The notes: a model not told the origin generated them from the letters alone. A DNA stretch of 64,000 nt from Desulfobacter postgatei 2ac9 (GCF_000233695.2 NZ_CM001488.1:1048792-1112791); one strand, 5' to 3'. Shown: positions 1 to 8,538, counted from the stretch's first letter. Program-made: numbers and translations.

Positions 1-1
1 T

Positions 2-106
2 TTCAAGACAGATACGCGTGGATCAATTATTTATGACGAATCCGGAATAGAGGTGATTAATTTTAAAACTCCAGCCCAGAAGAATATGGATGGTCAAACT
101 TGCTGA
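2..106 (+). CDS. 3' end of an unidentified gene (partial)
   Basis: An open frame enters from the left edge and ends at TGA 104-106, giving 34 residues that begin FKTDTRGSIIYDESG. The start lies outside the window. The following gene begins 57 bases later on the same strand and encodes a small acidic protein. That order would fit the C-terminal tip of a large polymorphic toxin followed by its immunity protein, but the fragment is too short to name a family. The toxin reading is inference only. Confidence 0.4.
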   Translation, partial: FKTDTRGSIIYDESGIEVINFKTPAQKNMDGQTC

Positions 107-163
107 CAAAATCAATAACCTCTCTTCTTGATCAACTTGAAGTAACAGAAAACTGGAGAAATT

Positions 164-490
164 ATGAATTTAAATGATCCTTCACTGTTAATTGGAGTAT
201 CAATCATATCTGAAATGCATCAAAATTTTCAGGAAGGAAACAATGATGATAGGGACCATATTACCAATCTGTCGTTGGTCATAAACGGAATATCGGGTTA
301 CCTTGAGACAATAAAGATGCCAAAAGCAGAGTGCCGGGAAATTTTAGCTGAATTAGAGAAATATGGAAAGAAACTGTGGATTGATTATTGCGTAGAGCAA
401 AATGAATATGATGAATCTGAACAGGAAATACGAGAAGATTCAGACTATCTTTTTGACTATATCTTTAAGCATCATGATTATCCAGAATAA
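164..490 (+). CDS. Hypothetical small acidic protein
   Basis: A 108-residue soluble protein with no signal peptide or membrane segment. It is rich in Asp and Glu, especially in the C-terminal third around EYDESEQEIRED, and has aromatic residues at the end. I do not recognise the family. It follows a truncated gene on the same strand with a short gap, so the two may be co-transcribed. Small acidic proteins behind large toxin genes are often immunity proteins, and that is a possible but unproven role here. Upstream bases 'aactggagaaattATG' contain a GGAG ribosome site, which supports this start. Confidence 0.55.
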   Translation: MNLNDPSLLIGVSIISEMHQNFQEGNNDDRDHITNLSLVINGISGYLETIKMPKAECREILAELEKYGKKLWIDYCVEQNEYDESEQEIREDSDYLFDYIFKHHDYPE

Positions 491-812
491 TCGATTTTAA
501 TCAGCATTAGTGTGATCTATTTATTGGTGAATATGAGACCGATAAGCTGATGGAAGACACCAAGGACTGAGCTTTAACAAAAGTATCGAACGCCCTTTGA
601 ATAAAGGCAATGGGGCCACAATCATAGACAGAATGCTCGCTTTTCAAAATTATAATTTCACGAAAAAGGGGGGATTGATTCGCGGTACATTTTTTTTGAG
701 CAGGATTAATCCGAGGGAGCCATACAATCGGAATAAATTCTCTAAATATTTTTTAGCCATTATCTGATTGTTTTTTGAATTAGCAGAATTTCTAAATACA
801 AATGATGGAAAG
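491..812. other. Gene-poor AT-rich spacer
   Basis: About 320 bases between the small acidic gene and rnlB. All frames are broken by stops. I see no hairpin with a T-run, tRNA or recognisable promoter. It may hold decayed coding sequence, because one plus-strand frame from about 690 stays open for roughly 25 codons, but nothing can be named. Confidence 0.4.
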
Positions 813-1181
813 TCATAAAAGCCGTTTCTTTTTAATTAAGAATCGTTGCGGCTTTGTCAATACGCTATTATCAAGGATTTCAGAATTTCTGCTATAATAT
901 TCGCCCGAAACTTGTTTTAGTTCTTCTGAAACTTTTGTAACATTTAAGAGCGTTTGGAAGTTTAACTTTTTTCCATCAAAGAAAATTTCATAAAATCGAT
1001 CTCTATCGTAACCATTTGACAGAAGTAAGTCTAAAAGGATATTTCCAACATACTCTTCTTTCATCAAACAGGCTTCAAGCTCTTCTACCCATTCTATGGG
1101 GCTCATATAGCTCGTTGACAAAACGATATAAGAATATCTGTCAGCGTTGGTTCTTTTTATGTCAAATCGTTTATTCTTCAT
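813..1181 (-). CDS. rnlB: RnlB-type antitoxin
   Basis: 122 residues, matching the usual RnlB length (about 123 in E. coli). Recalled similarity to E. coli RnlB includes the central block NILLDLLLSNGYDRDRF (E. coli has a comparable EILFDLLCANG stretch) and the C-terminal NSVLTKP region. In the known system RnlB binds and restrains the RNase toxin RnlA (RNase LS), which degrades phage T4 mRNA when the antitoxin is lost. The ATG lies inside the end of the upstream rnlA, an 11-base overlap that implies translational coupling. The order toxin then antitoxin is the same as in E. coli. Family assignment rests on recalled sequence rather than a search. Confidence 0.82.
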   Translation of the reverse strand: MKNKRFDIKRTNADRYSYIVLSTSYMSPIEWVEELEACLMKEEYVGNILLDLLLSNGYDRDRFYEIFFDGKKLNFQTLLNVTKVSEELKQVSGEYYSRNSEILDNSVLTKPQRFLIKKKRLL

Positions 1182-2235
1182 TTGTTATTTGATAAAAGGA
1201 TTGATTTATAACATCAAATATTTCATTAATCAAGGTGGTTGCTGTTTCTCGAGTATGAGTTATTACCGTCAAAGAGGCGTCTTTTTTATCGGTATGAAAC
1301 AATGGGTGCCGATGCTTCACGTACATAAAATAAGCATTTTGTAGGGATTTGCAGACAACATCATTTTTTATGTCATCTTTTAAAAATAGCATCGTTTCAT
1401 AACTTTTATTTTCATCGAAAAGCGATCCTAAGCGGCCGACGGTCTTATACTCTTTTGAAAATTCACTTAGAAGCATACGAATATAGCCTTCTAAACCCCT
1501 TAGGGCAGGATAGATACAGCAAGAATAATCTTCCAATTCAACATCTATTTTCATTAATGACAACGCAGGCGTCATCACCTTAAGGATTTTTTCATCAAAT
1601 CGTCCGTAAACTGCAAATAACCTTGATTCTAATTCTTCCCGGACCACATCAGGCTTTAGGTCTATCTTATACAAATCGGATTCGATTTCGACAACTTGAT
1701 CAAAATCAATCAATTCATTAATAAATGATTTGATTACATTGTATATATATAGTGGCCGCCCTTGCAATAATATGGTTTGATTGGCATATTGAGTTAGTGT
1801 CGTTTCATCTTTATAAATACTGCTGATTTTGAAAATGGTATGATTATTATTAGTCTTGTATGGTTCAAGACTTTCACTTTTTACTGCTTCTTCTGTATCC
1901 AAATATTCCAATAATAATTCAAAGTCGTCCTGTTTAATTTTTCGATACGTTATGCAATTATTGTGCGAGTCTGCTTCCTTGCATTCGCCGATTAAAAATT
2001 TAATGTAATCTTCTGATAATTCAGGGTTTTTCCCAATTATCGAAAAAGAAACTGTGCCATTATTATTAAAATATATTGTTATTGATGCTTGGATGCCTTG
2101 TTTTTCGATTGTTATATTTGATGATGCCCCTTTAGTCTTTTTTACTATTGGCGGCTCAGATAAATCAAAAAATATTTTGTCTTTTAAAAGTTCATTTAAT
2201 CTCTTTTGATCGATATTAAGGTTTTTATATGCCAT
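1171..2235 (-). CDS. rnlA: RnlA-type mRNA endonuclease toxin (RNase LS)
   Basis: 354 residues, against 357 for E. coli RnlA. Shared signatures are the N-terminal YKNLN, the central QGRPL, YPALRGLEG (E. coli YPELRTIEG) and the C-terminal KHRHPLFHT. The last holds an R-x4-H motif (about residues 309-314) typical of HEPN ribonucleases and corresponds to the catalytic region of RnlA. The protein is expected to cleave mRNA in the cytoplasm when its partner RnlB is depleted, for example after phage shut-off of host transcription. The ATG at 2235 is chosen over the adjacent GTG because AGGAAA lies at a suitable distance. It follows a TPR/cold-shock gene by about 20 bases and overlaps rnlB, forming one operon. 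Confidence 0.85.
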   Translation of the reverse strand: MAYKNLNIDQKRLNELLKDKIFFDLSEPPIVKKTKGASSNITIEKQGIQASITIYFNNNGTVSFSIIGKNPELSEDYIKFLIGECKEADSHNNCITYRKIKQDDFELLLEYLDTEEAVKSESLEPYKTNNNHTIFKISSIYKDETTLTQYANQTILLQGRPLYIYNVIKSFINELIDFDQVVEIESDLYKIDLKPDVVREELESRLFAVYGRFDEKILKVMTPALSLMKIDVELEDYSCCIYPALRGLEGYIRMLLSEFSKEYKTVGRLGSLFDENKSYETMLFLKDDIKNDVVCKSLQNAYFMYVKHRHPLFHTDKKDASLTVITHTRETATTLINEIFDVINQSFYQITNEE

Positions 2236-2255
2236 CACGTTTCCTAAATTGATAA

Positions 2256-3509
2256 TTACTTGAGATTAGAATTTGTATCCGTACATCCTCTGACATTATG
2301 TGCTGCAATAGTTTTTCTTTGCTTTTTATTATCGAAACTATCCTTTGTTAAAAATAAAACCTTAAGTCCTATTTTTATATTTTGTGTTTTAATATGGGAG
2401 TCTCTAAAACTAAAGTAAAAATCTTCATTAGTATCGTCTTGGTTAATGAATCCCGCTTTACCATTAGCCAAGATATTTTTAATAGTTCCTTTTAAAAAAT
2501 TGGAATTATCTATTAGCGACTGTTCCCATGTCTCGAATAACTTTTTATGAAGACTCAACGTGTCTCCATAATTATCCAAGCTCAAGTTTATAAGGTTTGT
2601 AAAATCGTCCAATTCTTCTGGAATATTCCAATTGTTATCTTGACGGAGTTTGTAGGCAAGAGCCGTATGATCTTTCGCTAAATCGAACATTTTTAAGTTT
2701 TTGTAAATTCTTGCCATATGAAAAAACAATTCCCATTTAAATCCGACTTGTCCTTTAAACAATGCGGCTTGAATTGAATACTTTAAAGCGTCGGGCATAT
2801 TATCTAAATGATAATATACTCTTGAAATATCAAAATTCACAAACCATTCGCTCTTTTGTTTTAGAACTGATTCTAAAAAAATGAGCGCTTTCTCATATTC
2901 ACCAGTTTTGATATAGCATAGACCTAATCGCCTTTTTAACCAGATATTGTCGTTATAATGGAACGATTCGATAGTTTTTAAAGCGTCTTCACATATAGCA
3001 ATGCAATCATCATATAGACCCATCCGTTCCAATGCTTTGGATTTTAGCATATAGTACTTCTCTTTTTCAGACGGGATTGAAAGAATTTTATTGTTTTTAT
3101 CTTTAAAGGTGTACTCTTCAGAGGAAATCAGATCAAACGATAATCGATTAAGCCAGTTCAATATCGTTTCTGCTGGGAAACTTTTTTTTGATTTGCTTAA
3201 ATATTCACATGTTTTTAGTACAGCTTTGGAAAAGGGGGTATGAGCTTTTTGATCGACTAATCCTTCAATGGCACTAACAGCTTTAAAAAAAGTTGATTCA
3301 TCATCGCTTATTTGATCAAGGTCCAATTTAACACTGGTTTCATAAATGCACCATGCGTATAGATTGTTGCCCAATTCAAATTCTTTATTAAGAGGATAAT
3401 ATTCACGACAAATATCCAAAGCCTTTTCGGACTTCCCCAGTTTTCTTAAACAATTTGCATATCCCCACCCTTCCCATTCATTGCATCGTGGCCTATAATT
3501 TTCCCACAA
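2256..3509 (-). CDS. TPR protein with C-terminal cold-shock-like domain, 5' end damaged
   Basis: About 417 residues. Most of the protein is tetratricopeptide-like helical repeats, such as GEYEKALIFLESVL. The last 80 residues resemble a cold-shock/OB fold (GTIKNILANGKAGFI, then DFYFSF). It lies directly upstream of rnlA in the same direction, so a regulatory or accessory role for RnlAB is plausible but unproven. The only candidate start is a TTG at 3509. The frame stays open upstream to about 3609 and encodes a further TPR helix (LRKNGNFNQALEIYKYLW) with no ATG. A run of eight A residues near 3573-3580 could hide a frameshift. The gene may therefore be N-terminally truncated. Confidence 0.65.
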   Translation of the reverse strand: MWENYRPRCNEWEGWGYANCLRKLGKSEKALDICREYYPLNKEFELGNNLYAWCIYETSVKLDLDQISDDESTFFKAVSAIEGLVDQKAHTPFSKAVLKTCEYLSKSKKSFPAETILNWLNRLSFDLISSEEYTFKDKNNKILSIPSEKEKYYMLKSKALERMGLYDDCIAICEDALKTIESFHYNDNIWLKRRLGLCYIKTGEYEKALIFLESVLKQKSEWFVNFDISRVYYHLDNMPDALKYSIQAALFKGQVGFKWELFFHMARIYKNLKMFDLAKDHTALAYKLRQDNNWNIPEELDDFTNLINLSLDNYGDTLSLHKKLFETWEQSLIDNSNFLKGTIKNILANGKAGFINQDDTNEDFYFSFRDSHIKTQNIKIGLKVLFLTKDSFDNKKQRKTIAAHNVRGCTDTNSNLK

Positions 3510-3612
3510 ATATTTATATATTTCTAAGGCTTGATTGAAATTTCCATTTTTTCTGAGAGATAGGGCTTCGGCTTTTTTTTGCGAAAATTCGATTCCGAGT
3601 ATCCTTTATTTG

Positions 3613-4077
3613 AATTGAAAAAGGAGTTGTTGGCTTGACAGCAATAAATATACAAAAATTATTATTGCAATAATACACCCATATTTAAATAACTTATTAA
3701 TATACGGGTTCTATTTTATGATGTCAATTTGTTGCTAAGATATTGAAATTTTATCTATCGCTACTTATTATTTTTAACCTTTCTTAGGGAACAATTATGG
3801 TATTATTTTTCTTAATGGCCTTTCAGAAAAAAGCGGTCAATACCAAACGTAAGGCTGGCGGTGGCTCACATAAGCCAATCACTGGTCAATAAATGTCAGA
3901 TTATATGAATTATGCCGCTAAAATAAGGTCTTTCATGAAAAAAATCCAGAAGAAAACCAGGCTGAACGAACAAGGTCTTAGAACAATTTTCAGTTTGATC
4001 TTTAATTCTTTACAAAATTAATGGTCCGCTTATAATCTAAAGCTTGTAAAGCTAATTCAAAAATAGGAGTATTTTAT
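3613..4077. other. Spacer with one possible 42-codon reading frame
   Basis: No confident gene. A plus-strand frame from ATG 3893 to TAA 4021 would give 42 mostly basic residues beginning MSDYMNYAAKIRSF, with no ribosome site or recognisable family. The rest is AT-rich and presumably contains the promoter of the rnl operon on the minus strand and of the SEC-C gene on the plus strand. Confidence 0.35.
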
Positions 4078-4278
4078 ATGGGTTGGTTCAGTCAGCTTTT
4101 TAGTAACGAGCAGATACCTCCTGAAATTTCACCGGGGAAAAATGATCCGTGCTGGTGTGGTAGCGGAACGAAATACAAAAAATGTCATCTTTTAAAGGAT
4201 AAACTTTACTTCAAGGAACACCCTATTTCTAAAAAAAAGACACCTAAAAAAAATGCATGTGGTCCCGTTTTTGGCTGA
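4078..4278 (+). CDS. SEC-C motif mini-protein
   Basis: 66 residues. The middle carries a SEC-C zinc-binding motif, PGKNDPCWCGSGTKYKKCH, with ligands Cys25, Cys27, Cys36 and His37. This is the same metal-binding knuckle found at the C-terminus of SecA and in YecA-like proteins. Little else is present: a short N-terminal amphipathic stretch and a lysine-rich tail. A role as a small zinc-binding adaptor is all that can be said. ATAGGAGT upstream serves as ribosome site. It precedes a rhomboid gene by 51 bases on the same strand, and the two may be co-transcribed. Confidence 0.75.
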   Translation: MGWFSQLFSNEQIPPEISPGKNDPCWCGSGTKYKKCHLLKDKLYFKEHPISKKKTPKKNACGPVFG

Positions 4279-4329
4279 CGAAAATGATGAGAAACCCTGT
4301 ATGGGTTTAAAACCGGTAAAGAACGACAA

Positions 4330-4878
4330 ATGAGGATTAAATACAACTCTCCTGTTATTCTGACCTATGCCATAATATCCATATGTGTTTTGGCATTCAC
4401 CAGCAACGGTATTTTAGCAAAATATTTTTCATCGCCTCGGCACTTATCATCATTTTTGAATCCATATTTTTATTTCAAGTTGGTTTCATACATTGCCGGT
4501 CATGCTAATTGGAATCACCTCATCGGAAACATGATGATCATTCTTCTTGTCGGACCTTTGCTTGAAGAAAAATATGGTTCAGTCAAGCTCTTTGAAATGA
4601 TTTTGATTACAGCGATATCAACGGCATTGCTAAACGCATTTTTATTCTCCAATTCCCTCATAGGTGGAAGCGGGATTGCATTTATGCTGATTCTTCTTAG
4701 CTCTTTTTCAAATATCAGAAGTCGAGAAATTCCTTTGACCTTCATCATTATTGCAGTGCTTTACATCGGCAGTGAAGTGTTATCAATTTTAAAAATTGAT
4801 AGGGTATCCCAATTTAGTCATCTCGCTGGAGGGTTTATTGGAGCGTCTTATGGATTTGTCCGAAGTGTGGGGCGGTGA
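4330..4878 (+). CDS. Rhomboid-family intramembrane serine protease
   Basis: 182 residues with about six hydrophobic segments, the minimal rhomboid size. The diagnostic features are H58-x3-H/N in HANWNHLIGN (loop 1 and TM2), the GGSG active-site motif with Ser114, and the catalytic His164 in SHLAGG of the last helix. Rhomboids cut transmembrane helices inside the membrane. The substrate is unknown. The catalytic Ser and His are both present, so it should be active. It sits in an accessory region next to a SEC-C mini-protein and shares that region's AT-rich base composition. Confidence 0.85.
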   Translation: MRIKYNSPVILTYAIISICVLAFTSNGILAKYFSSPRHLSSFLNPYFYFKLVSYIAGHANWNHLIGNMMIILLVGPLLEEKYGSVKLFEMILITAISTALLNAFLFSNSLIGGSGIAFMLILLSSFSNIRSREIPLTFIIIAVLYIGSEVLSILKIDRVSQFSHLAGGFIGASYGFVRSVGR

Positions 4879-5267
4879 AAAATAAATTTCTAAATATCAT
4901 GTGTCATCGGGCCACATTTTGACATAGCTATCACTGACTGAAGAAATCATCGCTTTTATCAACAGGCTCTCAGTCAAAAGCGAAATCTCCCAGACGCTAA
5001 ATTTAGAACCCCAGGCTATTTTAATGGTTATAACCATCAAGCACCTGAAAAATGAAAACGGGTACTCAATATTTATATCCAATTTCAATCCTAAAATCTG
5101 TCTATATTAAAACGTTGGAATCCCTGTTAGCAGTGGCTCCTTCTTCTGTCATTGACGATGATCGTTCAAGTTTTATTAACGTAGAAACAGAGCCCGGTGT
5201 ATCCACAATCCCAGGTTTATGATAATATGCCGGACCTGAAAGATGAACTTTAATTTAAGGATCGAAC
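4879..5267. other. Spacer with short open frames, no assignable gene
   Basis: About 390 bases between the rhomboid gene and yhbY. Two overlapping plus-strand frames stay open. One of about 58 codons ends near 5110 and reads like a decayed protein (LTEEIIAFINRLSV). The other runs from ATG 5052 to TGA 5222 (56 codons, beginning MKTGTQYLYPISIL). They compete for the same DNA and neither has a recognisable family. The 3' part should contain the yhbY promoter. Confidence 0.35.
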
Positions 5268-5573
5268 GTGACACAACTTACCGGCGCTCAGCGCAAATAT
5301 CTAAGGGGCCTTGCCCATAGTTTAAATCCTTCAGCCTTTGTGGGGGCAAAGGGCCTGACAACAGCCCTGATCCAGGAGATGGACAACGCCCTGAACGCAT
5401 CCGAACTGATTAAGATAAAATTTATTGATCACAAGGAAAAGGATGTAAAATCTGCTCTTATGGAAGAGATTTCAGCGCGGCTTAAATGCCATCTTGCCGG
5501 AACCATCGGCCATGTGGCTGTTCTTTACCGCTGTCATCCAGACCCGGAAAAGCGAAAAATCACTTTGGCTTGA
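5268..5573 (+). CDS. yhbY: YhbY/CRM-family RNA-binding protein
   Basis: 101 residues, the full length of the single CRM (CRS1-YhbY) domain. The diagnostic N-terminal part is LTGAQRKYLRGLAHSLNP followed by the glycine loop VGAKGLT. The ELIKIKF strand and a basic C-terminal strand (AVLYRCHPDPEKRK) complete the fold. Members bind pre-50S ribosomal particles and are thought to aid ribosome assembly. The start is GTG at 5268, with AAGG seven bases upstream. It is followed 30 bases later by an MBL-fold hydrolase. Confidence 0.93.
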   Translation: MTQLTGAQRKYLRGLAHSLNPSAFVGAKGLTTALIQEMDNALNASELIKIKFIDHKEKDVKSALMEEISARLKCHLAGTIGHVAVLYRCHPDPEKRKITLA

Positions 5574-5602
5574 ACTGAATCAACCACCCAAAGGGGATTA
5601 CC

Positions 5603-6478
5603 ATGATGCAGGAAACGTCATTTATTGTTATTCGGGGCAACAGTATGCGGCTGGACGGCGGCACCATGTTCGGCAACGCCCCTAAAGCCCTGTGGCAGAA
5701 ATGGGTCCGGGCAGATGAACGGGGCATGATTGATATCGCTTCAAACTGTCTGCTGGTCAAAACCGGAAATTATAATTTATTGTTTGAGACAGGATGCGGC
5801 GCATATCTCTCTCCTGACATGAAGGCGCGTTTTGCCGTCCAAGAAGAGACGCATATCTTGCTCAAAGCCCTGTCAGAACAGGGTTTAAGTGATTCAGACA
5901 TCAGTCATGTTGTTCTGTCTCATCTTCATTTTGACCATGCCGGCGGACTTTTAAGCGCCTGGGAACCGGATCGGGAACCGGCCCTGCTTTTCCCCAATGC
6001 CCTTTTCGTGGTGGGAGAGGAGCATTTCAGGCGCTCAAAATCCCCACATCCCCGTGACCGGGCCTCATTTATTCCGGGTCTTGCTGAAAAGTTGCAGGCC
6101 ACAGGGCGTCTCGTGTTAAAGCAGGGTGGGGACCGCCTGACTGTGGGCGCCCTGACCATTGAATTTTTCCAGAGCCAGGGACACACCCCGGGGATGCTGG
6201 TCTCCCTGATTCAGGCCCGGGGCGGTACCGTTATTTACACAGGCGATCTTATCCCGGGACTGCCCTGGGTGAACCTGCCCATCACCATGGGGTATGACCG
6301 GTTTGCCGAAAAGCTGGTGGACGAGAAAAAACAGATACTGGACCGTGCCGTTGCCGAAGATGCCCTGCTGGTCTTTCCCCATGATCCGGTCCATGTGGCT
6401 GCCCGGGTTGAACGCGATCCCGTGAAAAAAAGGGTGATGCCGGCAAAGGTCTTTGAAACTTTAACTATGACGCTTTAA
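5603..6478 (+). CDS. MBL-fold metallo-hydrolase
   Basis: 291 residues of the metallo-beta-lactamase superfamily. The metal-binding motif HLHFDHAGG is near residues 110-118, with further ligands in QGHTPGM (around 195), YTGDLIP (around 213) and FPHDP near the C-terminus. The fold binds two metal ions and hydrolyses thioester, phosphodiester or lactone substrates; the actual substrate cannot be told from sequence. There is no signal peptide, so it is cytoplasmic. Two adjacent ATG codons (5603, 5606) follow an AAGGGG ribosome site. It sits between yhbY and ychF on the same strand. Confidence 0.87.
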   Translation: MMQETSFIVIRGNSMRLDGGTMFGNAPKALWQKWVRADERGMIDIASNCLLVKTGNYNLLFETGCGAYLSPDMKARFAVQEETHILLKALSEQGLSDSDISHVVLSHLHFDHAGGLLSAWEPDREPALLFPNALFVVGEEHFRRSKSPHPRDRASFIPGLAEKLQATGRLVLKQGGDRLTVGALTIEFFQSQGHTPGMLVSLIQARGGTVIYTGDLIPGLPWVNLPITMGYDRFAEKLVDEKKQILDRAVAEDALLVFPHDPVHVAARVERDPVKKRVMPAKVFETLTMTL

Positions 6479-6498
6479 AAGAGGATAAACATAAAAAA

Positions 6499-7569
6499 AT
6501 GAAGGTAGGCATTATCGGACTTCCCCAGACAGGGAAGAAAACATTGTTTCAGATTTTGACCGGCAACGAGATTACGGATCCGGCCAAGGCATTTAAGCCG
6601 GTCCCGGGCACCGCCGACATTCTGGATTCCAGGTTTGACCGCTTGGTGGAGATGTATGCCCCCAAAAAGGAGGTCAGGGCGCGTCTTGACCTGGTACTTT
6701 TGCCTAAAATGGAGGCTGAAACCATTTCCAAAGGAGATATTTTTAAAGATATATCCGACATGGATGCGGTTTGCCATGTGGTCCGGGCTTTTGAAGATGA
6801 GGCTGTTTATCATGCCGAAGGCAGTGTGGATGCCCTGCGCGATTTTGACATGGTCAATTCCGAGCTTGTGATGCACGACCAGATTTTTGTGGAAAAGCGC
6901 ATTGAGCGGCTCTCTGCCATGGTCAAGAAAATTAAGGATGAAGACCAGAAAAAAGAACTGGTCCTTATGGAGAAGATGCTGGCCCATCTGGAACAGGAAC
7001 TGCCGCTTCGCCTGCTTGAGTTATCCGAGGATGAGGAGAAACTGATTCGCTCCTACCCCTTCATCACGTTGAAAAAATTGGTGGTTGCGGTCAATGTGGC
7101 CGAACATGACCTTGGCAATACAGGTATTCTGGAGGTCTTTAAAGGCAGTTGCGATGCCCTTGCCATAGAGGCGATGCTGGTATCGGCCAAGGTGGAGGCG
7201 GAAATCGCCATGCTGGACAGTGCCGAGGAAAAACAGGCGTTCCTTGAGGACTTGGGTATTACCTCCACAGCCCTGGAGTCTTTGACTGCGCTTTGCCTGA
7301 AGTCCCTGGATCTGATCTCGTTTTTTACCGTGGGCAAAGACGAGGTTCGGCAGTGGCTGGTGAGAAAGGCGTCTAAGGCCCCCACAGCCGCCGGTGTCAT
7401 CCATTCAGACCTTGAGCGCGGTTTTATCCGGGCCGAGGTGTTCAAGTACGATGAACTCATGGAACTTGGTTCCGAAGCGGAATTGAAAAAGAACGGCAAG
7501 TTCTATGTGGAGGGCAAAGATTACGTGGTCCAGGACGGAGATATCTTAAATATCCGCTTTTCTGTGTGA
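6499..7569 (+). CDS. ychF: YchF-like P-loop ATPase/GTPase (Obg family)
   Basis: 356 residues, close to the usual 363. The N-terminal P-loop is GLPQTGKKT (residues 7-15), and the family-typical C-terminal TGS domain ends with GKDYVVQDGDILNIRF. The middle contains the long helical insertion seen in YchF. YchF/Ola1 proteins bind ATP rather than GTP and associate with ribosomes, with links to oxidative stress. The P-loop has Gln where many members have Asn (GLPNVGKS), and the usual Ser after the Lys is replaced by a second Lys. This marks a divergent lineage and could alter nucleotide handling. The gene ends a few bases before a strong hairpin. Confidence 0.85.
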   Translation: MKVGIIGLPQTGKKTLFQILTGNEITDPAKAFKPVPGTADILDSRFDRLVEMYAPKKEVRARLDLVLLPKMEAETISKGDIFKDISDMDAVCHVVRAFEDEAVYHAEGSVDALRDFDMVNSELVMHDQIFVEKRIERLSAMVKKIKDEDQKKELVLMEKMLAHLEQELPLRLLELSEDEEKLIRSYPFITLKKLVVAVNVAEHDLGNTGILEVFKGSCDALAIEAMLVSAKVEAEIAMLDSAEEKQAFLEDLGITSTALESLTALCLKSLDLISFFTVGKDEVRQWLVRKASKAPTAAGVIHSDLERGFIRAEVFKYDELMELGSEAELKKNGKFYVEGKDYVVQDGDILNIRFSV

Positions 7570-7572
7570 ATC

Positions 7573-7620
7573 ATCCAGGGACAATACTATTTTTTTCAAA
7601 AAATAGTATTGTCCCTGGAT
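7573..7620. terminator. Perfect 23-bp hairpin between convergent genes
   Basis: Arms 7573-7595 and 7598-7620 are exact reverse complements (ATCCAGGGACAATACTA followed by six T on the left) with a two-base loop. The T/A-rich inner part and the position between converging ychF and a minus-strand gene fit a bidirectional terminator. Its length and perfection would also fit a mobile hairpin repeat. Confidence 0.75.
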
Positions 7621-7626
7621 AAGTGT

Positions 7627-8031
7627 CTATTCCGGGGCGTTGCCGTGTGCTTCGGTGAGCTTTTCTTTTAGAAACGCTATTTCCTGCTCATCATATTCAT
7701 ACATATCAAAGCAGCATGCGTCTTCGCCCAGAAGTCCTTCGGGCACGTGGTCTCCTTGCTCCTGGGGATCGGTGACCAGGTCCGCGTAAAAACAGATAGA
7801 CAGCCAGCGGTCCTCCGGGTCATCATCAATGACATCCACCATGGCAAAGAGCGGGCGTTTGGCTTGGGCCGTATGCCGGGGGCGAAAGGAGTAACTTACC
7901 CCGGGCCGGCTGACAAATTCAAGAGCGATGTCGGACAGGGTGTTTACGTGATCCACAAGCTCGGTAAATGCCTTGCGGGTCTGGTTGTCATTATCTTTCC
8001 AGTCGTTTAATAATGCGTCAAGTTCTTTCAT
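7627..8031 (-). CDS. Conserved-looking hypothetical protein
   Basis: 134 residues, acidic, no membrane segment or signal peptide. Notable are a central FRPRHTAQAKRPLFAMVDVIDD block and a pair of cysteines in GEDACCFDMYEYDEQE. The gene is four bases downstream of moaB and probably belongs to the pyrR-moaB operon. I do not recognise a named domain. Codon use matches the neighbouring core genes, so it is not an obvious import. Confidence 0.7.
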   Translation of the reverse strand: MKELDALLNDWKDNDNQTRKAFTELVDHVNTLSDIALEFVSRPGVSYSFRPRHTAQAKRPLFAMVDVIDDDPEDRWLSICFYADLVTDPQEQGDHVPEGLLGEDACCFDMYEYDEQEIAFLKEKLTEAHGNAPE

Positions 8032-8034
8032 AAC

Positions 8035-8538
8035 CTATTCCTTTGCATGTTTAATCAAATGTCCAAGTTCCGGGAAAATCAGATTGCTGCAGGCCAGTTT
8101 GCAGGCGTTCAGACTGCCGGGCATGCAGAATACCGCAGTGCCTTTTATAAAGCCTGCGGTGGCCCGGGACAAAATGGCGGCAGAGTCAATCTGTTCAAAA
8201 CTGAGCTGGGCAAATACCGGCCCAAAGGCTGTCAGTTCCTTGTCAAACAGGGGCCGAACCGCTTCTATGGTGACATCTTTGGGACTGATGCCGGTACCGC
8301 CGGTCATGATGACGGCATGGGGGACTATGCGCCCGATAATATGCTCAAGCGCTTCTGTGATGGCATTTATATCGTCGGGGATCACCTGGTGAATCACCAC
8401 GTCATGCCCCTCTTTTTTTGCCTGTTTTTTTATCCATAAACCGCTTTTGTCATTTTCAAAAGTTCTGGTGGAGGAGATGGACAATATGGCAATTTTGAGA
8501 TGCCTGGGCAACGATGTCCGATGGGCGTGGGTACTCAT
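8035..8538 (-). CDS. moaB: Molybdopterin biosynthesis protein MoaB/MogA family
   Basis: 167 residues from the ATG at 8538. The molybdopterin-binding fold is shown by ILSISSTRTFENDKSG near the start, the TGGTGISPKDVT loop and the PGS motif near the end (VFCMPGSLNACKLA). Members adenylylate molybdopterin before metal insertion (MogA/MoaB). The ATG overlaps the pyrR stop in an ATGA arrangement, which is why this start is preferred over an in-frame upstream codon. Other Moco genes (mobA, moaE, moaC) lie just to the right on the opposite strand, supporting the assignment. Confidence 0.9.
   Translation of the reverse strand: MSTHAHRTSLPRHLKIAILSISSTRTFENDKSGLWIKKQAKKEGHDVVIHQVIPDDINAITEALEHIIGRIVPHAVIMTGGTGISPKDVTIEAVRPLFDKELTAFGPVFAQLSFEQIDSAAILSRATAGFIKGTAVFCMPGSLNACKLACSNLIFPELGHLIKHAKE

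Noticed and set aside
4897-5088. Minus-strand frame in the gap before yhbY
   Set aside because: It lies opposite a longer decayed plus-strand frame and has no family match or ribosome site.
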